Source: Candidatus Brocadia pituitae | Lineage (GTDB): Bacteria; Planctomycetota; Brocadiia; Brocadiales; Brocadiaceae | Direction: 5' to 3' | Length of the DNA stretch: 64,000 nt | NCBI GenBank assembly: GCA_017347445.1 | Contig: AP021856.1 | Span: 2,426,613-2,490,612 of the forward strand | In this document: positions 1 to 8,778 of the stretch, in pieces | Numbering within the stretch: position 1 is the stretch's first letter | Layout of the letters: each line of letters opens with the position of its first letter | The notes under the pieces: generated by a model | Seen by the model: the letters and a program-made list of their open reading frames with translations, nothing else | Database searches by the model: none | Told to the model about the DNA's origin: nothing | Made by a program: the position numbers and the translations under genes

Positions 1-182
1 TTTTCTGCCTGCCCAGGATTTGACAACTCTCTGAGAGGCGCATCTACAAAATACGAATAAAACAATAACCCAACCGTAACAAAAATAGCAGCTAAAAATT
101 CTTTAGCAACCAGGGTGGGCCATGTAAACACCTTATCGTCTTTAAATTCGACTAATCCTTTCTTTTCCTGCCTAACTTCCAT
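1..182 (-). CDS. Cytochrome b subunit IV (PetD-like), N-terminal part, cut by window edge
   Basis: About 60 codons are present, starting at the ATG complementary to 180-182 and running off the left edge. The translation begins MEVRQEKKGLVEFKDDK, has a hydrophobic segment around residues 29-47, and ends in APLRELSNPGQAE. That last stretch matches the motif of subunit IV / cytochrome b C-terminal domains that precedes the NPAKAPWYFLG region. It lies directly downstream of the cytochrome b6-type gene on the same strand, as in split b6/subunit IV complexes. Its role would be quinol oxidation with the Rieske protein in the (anammoxosome) membrane. The remainder, including any fused heme c domain, cannot be seen. 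Confidence 0.8.
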   Translation of the reverse strand, partial: MEVRQEKKGLVEFKDDKVFTWPTLVAKEFLAAIFVTVGLLFYSYFVDAPLRELSNPGQAE

Positions 183-233
183 GGAACCACTCCTCAGAAA
201 TATCTCCCATAAATTATTCTAAATTCCGCTCCA

Positions 234-1004
234 TTATAAAGGACCAGAAATCCCACCGTCCTTGCGAACCCTCCAGAAATGTACCATCATAAGCGCAGAC
301 GCTATTACAGGTATTGCAATGCAGTGCCAGACGTATGCCCGGAGCAATGCAGGGGCATCAATCGTCGTCCCGCCTAATAATGCGAAACGGACATCATTAT
401 CGGCCCTCATACCCAAAATATACGCAAACGGACCTTCATGGCCTAAAAAAGGTGTTGCACGCGCCATATTGGTACCTACGGTAATCGCCCAATACCCTAA
501 CTGATCCCATGGCAGCAAGTAACCGGTAAAACTTAACAAAAATGTGAGAACCAGCAAGATAACGCCAACCACCCAGTTGAACTGTCTCGGCGGTTTGTAC
601 GAACCAGTTAAAAACACCCTGAACATATGGATGCTTACGGTAATGACCATTGCGTGCGCACCCCACCGGTGTGAATTTCTCAAAAATCTGCCAAACGGTA
701 CTACATACATTAAATCCACAATATCTGCATATGCCCTGTTCACATCCGGGACGTAATAAAACATTAAAAGAATACCTGTTATTGTTTCAAACAGAAATAT
801 AAAAAATGTTATCCCTCCCATACACCAGGTAAAACGGAGCTTCGTACCATGTTCCCGCACTTTCGCAGGGTGTAAATGCAACCATACGTTGCTTATGATT
901 TGAAGAGCCCTGTTCCTCGGAGTATCTGTGTAACCATGGCGAAATACAGACTTCCAAATTTCATTGTCTGTAATTTTTTTTAATAAATCAGGAACTAGCT
1001 TCAT
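234..1004 (-). CDS. Cytochrome b6-type subunit of a bc/b6f-like complex
   Basis: A 256-residue membrane protein with four hydrophobic segments. The di-heme ligands are visible as H112/H126 (spacing 14) and H227/H242 (spacing 15); the 15 spacing is the b6 rather than the mitochondrial pattern. Cys61, in [11 protein letters not shown], aligns by eye with the Cys of cytochrome b6 (YCLGGIT) that covalently holds heme ci, so a third heme is possible (inference). The length equals b6 plus an N-terminal extension. It sits between the oxidoreductase (upstream) and the subunit IV gene (downstream), all on the minus strand, consistent with one operon for a quinol-oxidising complex. Confidence 0.92.
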   Translation of the reverse strand: MKLVPDLLKKITDNEIWKSVFRHGYTDTPRNRALQIISNVWLHLHPAKVREHGTKLRFTWCMGGITFFIFLFETITGILLMFYYVPDVNRAYADIVDLMYVVPFGRFLRNSHRWGAHAMVITVSIHMFRVFLTGSYKPPRQFNWVVGVILLVLTFLLSFTGYLLPWDQLGYWAITVGTNMARATPFLGHEGPFAYILGMRADNDVRFALLGGTTIDAPALLRAYVWHCIAIPVIASALMMVHFWRVRKDGGISGPL

Positions 1005-1069
1005 GTAAACATTCCTTTCTCCACCATTTTTTCGTACTTTTTCCTCCCCCCATAATAAGAATTATCCTC

Positions 1070-2830
1070 CTATTCCTCCGTTTCTTCGATCGTTTTATTT
1101 ATTTCCTCATTCGGCTTCCAAAGCACACGCTTTAAGGTTATTACGTTCACCGGACAATCTTTACAATTACCGCACCGAATACATACATCGGTATATTTTA
1201 TTACTATTCCGTCCTTACTAACAAACGGTCGATAGTCTTTGCCTTCGTTGCTTACGTCCACTTGCTTTAGAGCGCCGACCGGACACACCAGGCTGCAACG
1301 TCCACAAAGGATACACTCATTGGTTTCCACATTGATACTGAGATCACACTTTAAGCAGCGCAGGGCTTCTATCTTTGCCTGAGATTCGGTAAGACCCAGT
1401 TCAACTAAATCAAAAGTGGACTCTCTCTTCTCAACGGGCAATAACCCCATTTGCTGACGAGGTACAGCATCATAATTTCCTTCCCGTTCGTCAAATTCAT
1501 TCTCTAAAAGGGTAACCCAGACCTTTTCCGCAGGTTTCTTAATTACTTCCCCTCTGATATATTTGTCGATAGAATTTGCTGCGGTATGCCCCTGCGCTAT
1601 GCATTCAATAATGGTACTCGGACCAAGGGTTACGTCTCCCCCGGCAAAAACACCTTGTTTATTGGTCAGGAGATTATCATCCACCGCAATCGTTCCCCAC
1701 TTGGTAACACCCAATCCGTAATTATCTCCCAGGAATGCCAAGTCGGCTTCCTGACTAATTGCGGTGATAATACAATCTGTCTCGATAGTAAATGCAGAAT
1801 CAGGAACTGGCTCAGGCCGCCTCCGTCCACTGCTGTCTGGTTTACCAAGCCTCATTTTAATGCACTCCAGGGCCTTTACCTTTCCATTTTCAGTAACGAC
1901 CCTGACAGGCGCTGACAAGAAATGAAATTGTACCCCTTCATGCTCTGCCTCCTCGATCTCCCACGGCAAAGCCGGCATTTCCTCTCTCGTCCTTCTATAT
2001 ACGATAAATGCATCCTGACAGAGACGCTTAGCCGTCCTCACCGCATCAATAGCAGAATTACCGCCACCAATCACTGCCACTTTTTCACCCGGGCTCCTTA
2101 CATCACCCTCATTCACATTCTTCAGAAATTCCAGGCAATCCATGACACCTTGTGTACCATCCTCACCTGGTATTTCAAGTCTCTTCCCCCTTTGTGCGCC
2201 AACGGCAATAAATACCGCCTTATATCCTTCTTGAAATAAATCCTGAATTGATTTTCCCTGACTTCCAATAGCACAGTTTGTTTTAATATCTACGCCGCGA
2301 GCTACAATCTGGCTCACATCAAACATGATCTGCTCGCGAGGCAATCTATAGGATGGAATCGCCCACATCATCATACCGCCAACCTGAGATTCCTTCTCAA
2401 AAACGGTTACGGTATACCCCATTCCGGCAAGGTCATTCGCAGCAGTTAAACCAGCGGGACCGGCACCAATCACCGCAATCTTTTCAACTCTTTTTGGTAC
2501 CTTTGGTGGTGGAATTTTTATCTTATTTTTGAAAATATGGTCGGTAACAAACCGTTTTAATGCGTCTATCGCTACCGGCCTGTCAAAATCACCGCGTTTA
2601 CATTTTGATTCACAGGGGTGAGGGCAAACATACCCACAGACGGCGGGAAACGGATTGGTCTCTCTCATTAATTTATAAGACTCTGCATACTTGCCCTGGC
2701 TAATTAAGCGAATATAACCGGGAACGTCCATGTGGGCAGGACATCGATGCTGACAACGAATATTTTGTTGTAACCAATCCAGATCAAGAAGTGCTCTTAT
2801 TCCTTTTTTGGGCAAAGTCGCCTGATTCAT
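1070..2830 (-). CDS. FAD-dependent NAD(P) oxidoreductase with Fe-S clusters (GltD/NfnB-like) in the bc-complex operon
   Basis: 586 residues. The N-terminal cysteine-rich domain of the GltD type (residues about 25-80, CQHRCPAHMDVPGY then CGYVCPHPCESKC) is followed by an FAD-binding GAGPAGL motif near residue 121 and a second dinucleotide motif IGGGNSAIDA near 255. The C-terminus has two ferredoxin motifs (CILCGRCSLVCP and CIRCGNCKDCP), the second one residue shorter than usual. The family moves electrons between NAD(P)H and ferredoxin or other partners. Its place between the Rieske and cytochrome b genes suggests it couples the quinol-oxidising complex to NAD(P), an arrangement known for anammox bacteria. 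The direction of electron flow cannot be read from sequence. No strong Shine-Dalgarno sequence is seen near the ATG. Confidence 0.88.
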   Translation of the reverse strand: MNQATLPKKGIRALLDLDWLQQNIRCQHRCPAHMDVPGYIRLISQGKYAESYKLMRETNPFPAVCGYVCPHPCESKCKRGDFDRPVAIDALKRFVTDHIFKNKIKIPPPKVPKRVEKIAVIGAGPAGLTAANDLAGMGYTVTVFEKESQVGGMMMWAIPSYRLPREQIMFDVSQIVARGVDIKTNCAIGSQGKSIQDLFQEGYKAVFIAVGAQRGKRLEIPGEDGTQGVMDCLEFLKNVNEGDVRSPGEKVAVIGGGNSAIDAVRTAKRLCQDAFIVYRRTREEMPALPWEIEEAEHEGVQFHFLSAPVRVVTENGKVKALECIKMRLGKPDSSGRRRPEPVPDSAFTIETDCIITAISQEADLAFLGDNYGLGVTKWGTIAVDDNLLTNKQGVFAGGDVTLGPSTIIECIAQGHTAANSIDKYIRGEVIKKPAEKVWVTLLENEFDEREGNYDAVPRQQMGLLPVEKRESTFDLVELGLTESQAKIEALRCLKCDLSINVETNECILCGRCSLVCPVGALKQVDVSNEGKDYRPFVSKDGIVIKYTDVCIRCGNCKDCPVNVITLKRVLWKPNEEINKTIEETEE

Positions 2831-2880
2831 AAAACACTCTGGCTTTCTAAAAAATATTCCTCTTATCTACTGTCACATGA

Positions 2881-3393
2881 TTATACCACTAGCTCCGTTT
2901 CAAGCGGTACAATTTTGCTTGTATCGACAACCAACTTACCGCTGTCGTCCAAAACAACTTCAAAGTGATTGAGTGGCCTTGGGGCCGGGCCGGCAAAGTT
3001 TACGCCGTTCCGATAATATTTACTGCCATGGCACGGGCACTCAAAGATATTTTTTTCCTTGGAAAATTCAACGGCACATCCCAAATGCTGGCATACTACC
3101 GAGAGGGCTTTATAACTATTCCCGTCACGCACAATAAATATTTTCCTAGACTTAAGCGTCGTCACTGAGTTTTCCAAAAAGGACTTCGGATCCCCGACAG
3201 AAAATCGTGGTGAAGGCTCAAAAAGTACCTTGGGATAAAAAAAACCTTTGTATCCCATAATTTGTGATAAATATGCCCCAATGGTGGCAAAAAATAAACC
3301 CCAACCAGCCAAACTTAATACATTTCTGCGGGAAAAAGTAAACCAAATTCCCCCTTCCTTCTCTGACGTAAAACCTTTTTCTTTCATTTTCAT
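2881..3393 (-). CDS. Rieske [2Fe-2S] protein
   Basis: 170 residues. A twin-arginine-like signal anchor (SRRNVLSLAGW, about residues 21-45) is followed by a Rieske domain with the cluster motifs CQHLGC and CPCHGS and a following aromatic-rich region. The start ATG at 3393 has a GGGGGAGG ribosome site six bases upstream. Rieske proteins are exported folded by Tat and anchored by an uncleaved helix, which fits. It is the first gene of the minus-strand bc/b6f-like operon, followed by the NAD(P) oxidoreductase, cytochrome b6 and subunit IV. Its role is one-electron transfer from quinol to a c-type cytochrome. Confidence 0.95.
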   Translation of the reverse strand: MKMKEKGFTSEKEGGIWFTFSRRNVLSLAGWGLFFATIGAYLSQIMGYKGFFYPKVLFEPSPRFSVGDPKSFLENSVTTLKSRKIFIVRDGNSYKALSVVCQHLGCAVEFSKEKNIFECPCHGSKYYRNGVNFAGPAPRPLNHFEVVLDDSGKLVVDTSKIVPLETELVV

Positions 3394-3569
3394 AACGACC
3401 TCCCCCGGTAAAAAAACCGTTATTTTTTAACTATTTAAGGGTTCTTGTGCACAACCTTCTGTATTTATAGGTGTAAAAACTACTCGCAATCCTACGAAAG
3501 GCGAATATTATATTTATCACTAAGAAAAGTCAAGAATAATTTTATGAAAAGATGCTCCTGTTGTATATC

Positions 3570-3815
3570 TTATGACTTTTTTATCAACAAGCGATACGTA
3601 TTCTCCACATTTTCTACTTTTACAATTCTATGCCCTTCTTCTTTAATACTTCGCGGAACGCTCCTAATGGGTTCGCCATCATCTAATATCACCTCTAAAA
3701 TCTGGCCTGCATCCATCATTTCCAGCTTTAATTTAGTTTTTACAAAATTAATGGGGCAAAGAACCCCCCTGAGATCAATTTTATCGTCGGGCATAATCTT
3801 TTCTTCTTCTGTCAT
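3570..3815 (-). CDS. tusA: TusA/SirA-family sulfur carrier
   Basis: An 81-residue protein with the TusA signature DLRGVLCPINFVKTK; the single conserved Cys-Pro is the persulfide carrier site. The remainder (ILEVILDDGEPIRSVPRS) follows the family pattern. In the family the protein relays sulfane sulfur between sulfurtransferases, for tRNA thiolation, molybdenum cofactor or dissimilatory sulfur metabolism. Here it ends a minus-strand run of JAMM peptidase, cysteine synthase, DsrE-like protein and sulfite reductase genes. A role as sulfur donor or carrier in cysteine synthesis is therefore plausible but inferred. There is a gap of about 100 bp to the upstream JAMM gene. Confidence 0.9.
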   Translation of the reverse strand: MTEEEKIMPDDKIDLRGVLCPINFVKTKLKLEMMDAGQILEVILDDGEPIRSVPRSIKEEGHRIVKVENVENTYRLLIKKS

Positions 3816-3914
3816 GGTAAGGCCTTAGTCAAGAAATTATTCGGTTATGTCATGCTTACGAGAGTAATAGTCTTTGGTATCTCGTTATTCCTTAATGATA
3901 CCTTCTCTACCCGG

Positions 3915-4331
3915 TTAACACAAATTTATTTCTTCTTCCTGAAACTGTTTTTTTTCTTCATCAAAAACCCACGACCTGCTCACGACCCGTTCTCCGTTTT
4001 CTACCGCTGCAATCAGATATGAATAACCACACCACGCATGCTCAGTATCGAAAGCTGAAGGAATGGCGGGGTGATCAGGATGCGAGTGATATATGCCAAC
4101 GATCTGAAGGCCTTTTCGCGCCGCCTCTTTATCGGCTTTTACAAACTCCCTTCCTTCTATTTCATATCTATCATGATTTCTTTCTGTGTTCGTATTTCGT
4201 AGAGGACGAACTTCAACCACCCTTTTTTCGGTGGTATTCGTGCCAATTAACAGCCCACAACACTCCACAGGGTAGCTCTTTTTTGCTTCACTCTCAACTT
4301 CATAAAGCTTATTCTTATCAATCCACAGCAC
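3915..4331 (-). CDS. JAMM/MPN+ metallopeptidase (Mec-like)
   Basis: 138 residues. The zinc-binding JAMM motif is complete: HSHPDHPAIPSAFD near residues 82-95, with the upstream Glu candidate in the beta strand around residues 25-35. Bacterial stand-alone JAMM proteins beside cysteine synthase (for example Mycobacterium Mec with CysO/CysM) release cysteine from a C-terminally thiocarboxylated carrier. The next gene upstream is a cysteine synthase, supporting that role. No CysO/ThiS-type ubiquitin-like carrier gene is visible in this cluster. The start is a GTG at 4331 preceded by AAGGGG about ten bases away; an internal ATG would truncate the fold. Confidence 0.87.
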   Translation of the reverse strand: MLWIDKNKLYEVESEAKKSYPVECCGLLIGTNTTEKRVVEVRPLRNTNTERNHDRYEIEGREFVKADKEAARKGLQIVGIYHSHPDHPAIPSAFDTEHAWCGYSYLIAAVENGERVVSRSWVFDEEKKQFQEEEINLC

Positions 4332-4368
4332 GCTCTTTAACCCCTTACCAATACAGTCGCTCTTTTAA

Positions 4369-5331
4369 TTATCCACCCGCCCAAAAACTCGTGCTCAAAT
4401 AGCGGTCGCCTCTGTCTGGAAAGACCGTAACAACGGTACCGCTTTCAATTTCATGTGCAACCATTAAGGACGCCACAAGCGCTGCTCCGGAAGAATATCC
4501 AACAAAAAATCCTTCTTCCGCTGCAAGACTTCTCACAGACTCATAGGCGTCTTCTGTCTCTACCGCTATCTTCCTGTCCGGAAAGTGCTCGTCGTAAATA
4601 CCAGGAACTACCGAGGTGGCCATGTGTTTCATGCCCTCCAATCCGTGAATGGGAGTAGCGGGCTCAACAGCAATCACCTGAATATCAGGGTTATATTCCT
4701 TTAAACGCCTGCCGGTACCCATAAGAGTGCCACTCGTACCCAAACACGCAACAAAATGTGTCACGCTACCCGCAGTTTGTTCCCACACCTCCACACCGGT
4801 CGTTTCAAAATGCGCCTTCCAATTGGCTTCATTATTATACTGATCTGCATAAAAATACCGGGAAGGGTTTTCCGTTACAATCCTTTTCGCTTCTGACATG
4901 GCGCCATCAGAACCCAGCAATGGATCGGTAAATATCATGGTTGCCCCAAAGGCACGCACAATCCTCTTCCTTTCTTCACTCACATTTAAGGGCATCACCA
5001 GGGTTACCCGGTATCCTTTCTTTGCACCAATGAGCGCATAGGCGATACCCGTATTTCCGGAAGTGGAGTCTATTATGGTGGTATCTTTCGTTAATTTACC
5101 GGTTTTTTCAGCCTCTTCTATAATCCGCAAAGCAGGGCGGTCCTTAACCGACCCGCCCGGGTTTAACCATTCTGCCTTGACATAAATTCCCACGTCCTTA
5201 TTTCTCAGACCCTCAGCAACCCTGCTAATCTTTAAAAGAGGCGTATTCCCGATTTTATCCAAAATTGAGGTAGTAGGGACATTCTTATGCTGGTATCTCG
5301 TATCCTTTTTCTCTGTCATACGAATTGTCAC
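4369..5331 (-). CDS. cysM: Cysteine synthase (CysM/CysK family, PLP-dependent)
   Basis: 320 residues with the full O-acetylserine sulfhydrylase pattern. The PLP-lysine region is GSVKDRPALRI, the substrate loop is STSGNTGIAYA, the phosphate-binding loop is GTSGTLMGTGRRLKE, and the C-terminal motif is GYSSGAAL. It makes cysteine from activated serine and sulfide or a thiocarboxylated carrier. The adjacent JAMM gene (downstream) and TusA favour the CysM/CysO-type variant, but the sulfur donor cannot be settled by reading. The GTG at 5331 has a GAGG site seven bases upstream; the ATG four codons later (5319) lacks one, so GTG is preferred. Confidence 0.92.
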   Translation of the reverse strand: MTIRMTEKKDTRYQHKNVPTTSILDKIGNTPLLKISRVAEGLRNKDVGIYVKAEWLNPGGSVKDRPALRIIEEAEKTGKLTKDTTIIDSTSGNTGIAYALIGAKKGYRVTLVMPLNVSEERKRIVRAFGATMIFTDPLLGSDGAMSEAKRIVTENPSRYFYADQYNNEANWKAHFETTGVEVWEQTAGSVTHFVACLGTSGTLMGTGRRLKEYNPDIQVIAVEPATPIHGLEGMKHMATSVVPGIYDEHFPDRKIAVETEDAYESVRSLAAEEGFFVGYSSGAALVASLMVAHEIESGTVVTVFPDRGDRYLSTSFWAGG

Positions 5332-5350
5332 TAGGTAACCTCATCTTCCG

Positions 5351-5773
5351 TTATATAAACAACTGTGTTTCCGCACCATCCGCTATTTCCAAAAGTGTCG
5401 TTAATCCCAGGATGTCGTCTACCTTTGTTCGAACCTGCGATTCTTCCAACTCCATTAATTTCACGGCGCCCGTGCATGCATAAACTTTTAGATTCCCCAT
5501 TGCCCTTACATCACGAAGCAATTCTTTGAGTGAAATGGGATGAATCGCTTGCATGCGTTTTAGCAATTTTTCACCCTCTGCACCACATTCCGCAGCCAGT
5601 CTTGCCGGGTCAAACTCTTCATTCACAAATCTTTTCAATGCCCAAAAAAAGAGGAAGATATACGTCTCTCTTCCCATGGAAGCAGCAGTAATAGCCAACG
5701 TAACAATCTGATACAATTTATCGTACGTACCGCTATGTGCAAAGATAACAAATCTTTTCTTGTCTTTCATCAT
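5351..5773 (-). CDS. DsrE/DsrF-like family protein
   Basis: 140 residues resembling the DsrE/DrsE-like sulfur relay fold: an N-terminal beta strand with KKRFVIFAHSGTYDKLYQIVTLA, helix-rich middle, then VRAMGNLKVYACTGAVKLMEL, where the Cys sits where the sulfur-carrying Cys of DsrE/TusD-type proteins is expected. It is eight bases downstream of the sulfite reductase gene and just upstream of cysteine synthase. It could relay sulfur from reduced sulfite to TusA or cysteine synthase (inference). Two consecutive ATG codons (5773, 5770) are both possible starts. Confidence 0.75.
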   Translation of the reverse strand: MMKDKKRFVIFAHSGTYDKLYQIVTLAITAASMGRETYIFLFFWALKRFVNEEFDPARLAAECGAEGEKLLKRMQAIHPISLKELLRDVRAMGNLKVYACTGAVKLMELEESQVRTKVDDILGLTTLLEIADGAETQLFI

Positions 5774-5781
5774 AGCCTGTG

Positions 5782-6672
5782 TCAGTTTTTTATGAAAGTG
5801 CCAACAACATCTTTTTTAAACTTTTCCAAACCTACCCGGGCTATACATGAACCGATTCTTTCCTTGGGCTTGCCATGCTCCTTATACCATTTTACGGTTG
5901 CGTCAACAAAATCATTCACCTTATTATCAGGTAAAAAATTTAACACCTCATCGGCCTCCCGCGGGTGTCTTCCATGTTTTCCACCGGTACGCACCAGCCA
6001 ACCCTTTTTCTTGTCTTTCCATGCATCCGTCGGGCACGCCCGAATACAGTCCCCACAATACACACATTTGGATTCATCAAACACCGGCCTGCCTTCTTTA
6101 TCTGAGATAATTGCACCTTCCTGACAGGCCTTGGCACACAAAGTGCATCCATTGCACAAATCCTTGCCCCATACCGGATAAACCACCCCCTGAAAACCCA
6201 GATCCATTTCCCGAGTCCTTGTGCAATCGATTGGACAACCAGAAAATCCGATCTTAAACTTATGGGGACATGAAATGCCAAAAAACTTTTCGTCAACCTC
6301 TAACGCCTTCGATTGCGTGTCCATAATCCCATTGGGATTATATTCACAGCCTCCGCATGCCGTAGGCACCCTGACTCTCGGACCACAGGAAGCAACCTTT
6401 TGCCCCACGGCTGCCAATTCCTTTATAACCGCGTCAAAATCATCAATATGTACGCCGACAATCTCCACTGATTGCCTGAAACTTAAGTGACAAAATCCCA
6501 TCCTGCTATATTTTTTTGCAACCTCTGCAATCTTCAACATTCTATCGGGTGTAATACGTCCACCCGGCACCTTTAACCGTACGGTAAAAAGGTCCCGCTG
6601 ATTCTGCTTGATAAAACCGCCAGACTTTAATTCATTCAGGTCTACTCTTTGTGTCCCTGTCTTTTCAGCCAT
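5782..6672 (-). CDS. Small siroheme/4Fe-4S sulfite (or nitrite) reductase with inserted ferredoxin domain
   Basis: 296 residues. An N-terminal ferredoxin-like half (residues about 15-80) precedes the siroheme-4Fe-4S motif, with cysteines in TACGGCEYNP and GFSGCPIDC. A two-cluster ferredoxin insert follows (CNGCTLCAKACQEGAI and CVYCGDCIRACP). This is the layout of anaerobic AsrC/DsrAB-like small reductases. The start ATG has AGGAG about five bases upstream. It is followed by DsrE-like, cysteine synthase, JAMM and TusA genes, and siroheme synthase is just upstream, so assimilatory sulfite reduction for cysteine is the most economical reading. Nitrite as substrate is an alternative in this nitrogen-cycling organism. 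Confidence 0.85.
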   Translation of the reverse strand: MAEKTGTQRVDLNELKSGGFIKQNQRDLFTVRLKVPGGRITPDRMLKIAEVAKKYSRMGFCHLSFRQSVEIVGVHIDDFDAVIKELAAVGQKVASCGPRVRVPTACGGCEYNPNGIMDTQSKALEVDEKFFGISCPHKFKIGFSGCPIDCTRTREMDLGFQGVVYPVWGKDLCNGCTLCAKACQEGAIISDKEGRPVFDESKCVYCGDCIRACPTDAWKDKKKGWLVRTGGKHGRHPREADEVLNFLPDNKVNDFVDATVKWYKEHGKPKERIGSCIARVGLEKFKKDVVGTFIKN

Positions 6673-6830
6673 TTAAGCTCCTGTCATGGTAACGTAACTG
6701 ACATAAATCGAATAATCAATGAATAAATACCAACCGTCTCACGGCATAAGCAAGCCCAGGACGGATAAATTTTATTTTAACACGCAAAAAATATCTTGCA
6801 AGAAAAAAGAAATCTATAGAGTTTGTCGAC

Positions 6831-7472
6831 TTATTTGCTTGCGGATATTTTTTCGAAGATGATCTCCCCTATCTTCTTCTTCGCTTCCGGGACACCTTTC
6901 TGCTTTATTATTTCAAGGATATCAGGTTCTGCAATACGCTGCAGGATATCACGCCTTATTGATTCATTCTTTATTTCTGAAAGCATCTTTTGGCGCATCT
7001 CTGATAAGAGTTTTGTAAATTCGTCATATTCCTCACCAAAGTGCTGTTCCAGGTTTTCTCTTATATTCCTGGCCAAGGCCGGACTTGCCCCACCCGTTGA
7101 GATGCTGATGCAAAGATTGCCTCGCATAACGGATGCTGGCACAATGAAGGAACACAATTCCGGTTTATCGACAACATTCACTAAGATTCCGCTCTCAATA
7201 GCGTCACGATAAACCTTTTTGTTCACCACTCCATCGTCCGTAGAGGCAATCACAAGAGCCGCTCCCTTCAGGATAGCCGTGTCATATTTCTGTTGAATCC
7301 GTTCCACACCCGTCTCTCCTTCCAGTTCTGGACAAAAGTCAGGCGACACTACGGTAACTTTTGCGCCCGCCTCTTTCAGGCTGCACACCTTGCGCCACGC
7401 AACATTGCCACCACCCACCACCACACATTTTTTGCCCTGAATATTCAGGAATATCGGATAATATTTTGCCAT
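6831..7472 (-). CDS. Precorrin-2 dehydrogenase / sirohydrochlorin ferrochelatase (Met8/CysG N-terminal type)
   Basis: 213 residues from the ATG at 7472. It begins MAKYYPIFLNIQGKKCVVVGGG, the classic N-terminus with the NAD-binding GGGNVA loop. The middle contains ASTDDGVVNKKVYRDA and ISTGGASPALARNIRE, both diagnostic. It completes siroheme, the cofactor of the sulfite reductase encoded next. A longer reading frame starting at 7502 would overlap the end of lysA and adds no family residues, so the shorter start is chosen. No uroporphyrinogen methyltransferase domain is attached. Confidence 0.92.
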   Translation of the reverse strand: MAKYYPIFLNIQGKKCVVVGGGNVAWRKVCSLKEAGAKVTVVSPDFCPELEGETGVERIQQKYDTAILKGAALVIASTDDGVVNKKVYRDAIESGILVNVVDKPELCSFIVPASVMRGNLCISISTGGASPALARNIRENLEQHFGEEYDEFTKLLSEMRQKMLSEIKNESIRRDILQRIAEPDILEIIKQKGVPEAKKKIGEIIFEKISASK

Positions 7473-7485
7473 CGTATTGTAATTA

Positions 7486-8775
7486 CTACGTAAAAATTTC
7501 ACCTTTCACTAAATCATCATACGTCTCCCGTTGTCTGACAATATGATATTGATCTCCATCTACCAGCACCTCACAGGGACGCGGGCGGGAATTGTACTGG
7601 GAACTCATCGAAAAACCATACGCACCGGCACTGAATATTGCCAATAAATCCCCTTCCCCGACTTTCGGTAACGCCCTACCGGCGGCAAAGACATCGCTGC
7701 TTTCACATACCGGGCCCACAATATCCACCAGTTCCATTCCCTTTTTTATCGCCGGTTTTTCAGGATCTTCAGTCTTCGGCATGGATATACCCGTGTCCAC
7801 CGGCCATATCCGGTGAAAGGCGTCATACAAGGCTGGCCGTAGTAAATCATTCATAGCTGCATCGCAAATAACAAACTTTTTACCATATAGGGTCTCTTTC
7901 GTATACGTCACCCTGGTAACCAGGATCCCGGAATTCCCGATAATATACCTGCCAGGTTCCATAATAAGATTGCATTGCATCTCTTTCACCAGGGGAAGAA
8001 TTTCCGATGCGTAATCCTTTGGCTGCAATACTGCTTCACCCGTGTATGAAATACAATACCCACCCCCTATGTTCATGTATTCGATATCCAGCCCCACCCC
8101 CCTGCACTTTTCAATGAGCTTTACGATCTTCCGGAGGGAGCTCACATAAGGATCAACCGTATAAATGGGGGAACCCAAATGCACGTGCAATCCGCACAGT
8201 TCGATGCTGCCATATTGTGCTGACTGTTTAATAAGTCCTTCGGCCTCAGTAAAATCAATGCCGAACTTATTCTCCCTCTTCCCCGTTGTCGTCTTTGCAT
8301 GGGTCTTTGCATCAATGTCAGGATTGATTCGCAAAGCCACCTTTGCCACCTTGCCTGCCTCTTTTGCCAATTGATTAATATGGTTGAGTTCCGCCTGGGA
8401 TTCCACATTAAACATAAAGATATCGTTCTCAAGGGCATATTGTATCTCCCTGTCCGTTTTCCCTACACCTGCAAAAACAATCTTTGAAGGATCACCGCCG
8501 GCCTTGATTACCCGGAAAAGCTCACCTCCGGAAACCACATCAAAACCCGACCCCACCTCCGCCAATATTTTACAAACAGAGAGGTTGGAATTAGACTTCA
8601 CGGAAAAACAGATCAAGTTATCGACATCTTCGAAGGCTGTCCTGAGCTCATGGTAACGGGCTAAAATCGCATTTTTGCTATAGATATAAGCCGGAGTTCC
8701 CACCTCTGAGATAATATCTTCTATCTTTATCTTTTCGCAAAAGAGCGCCTTGTCCCGGTATTCAAATGTATCCAT
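7486..8775 (-). CDS. lysA: Diaminopimelate decarboxylase
   Basis: 429 residues, the usual length for LysA. The PLP-lysine lies in CFSVKSNSNL (residues about 55-65); HVHLGSPI, NIGGGYCI, EPGRYIIGNSGIL, VGPVCESSD and GAYGFSMSSQYNSRPRP are all family landmarks. It converts meso-diaminopimelate to lysine. It lies only a few bases downstream of argH and overlaps or abuts the siroheme synthase start region, so the three are probably cotranscribed. An AAAGGG sits about ten bases before the ATG. Confidence 0.97.
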   Translation of the reverse strand: MDTFEYRDKALFCEKIKIEDIISEVGTPAYIYSKNAILARYHELRTAFEDVDNLICFSVKSNSNLSVCKILAEVGSGFDVVSGGELFRVIKAGGDPSKIVFAGVGKTDREIQYALENDIFMFNVESQAELNHINQLAKEAGKVAKVALRINPDIDAKTHAKTTTGKRENKFGIDFTEAEGLIKQSAQYGSIELCGLHVHLGSPIYTVDPYVSSLRKIVKLIEKCRGVGLDIEYMNIGGGYCISYTGEAVLQPKDYASEILPLVKEMQCNLIMEPGRYIIGNSGILVTRVTYTKETLYGKKFVICDAAMNDLLRPALYDAFHRIWPVDTGISMPKTEDPEKPAIKKGMELVDIVGPVCESSDVFAAGRALPKVGEGDLLAIFSAGAYGFSMSSQYNSRPRPCEVLVDGDQYHIVRQRETYDDLVKGEIFT

Positions 8776-8778
8776 AAA

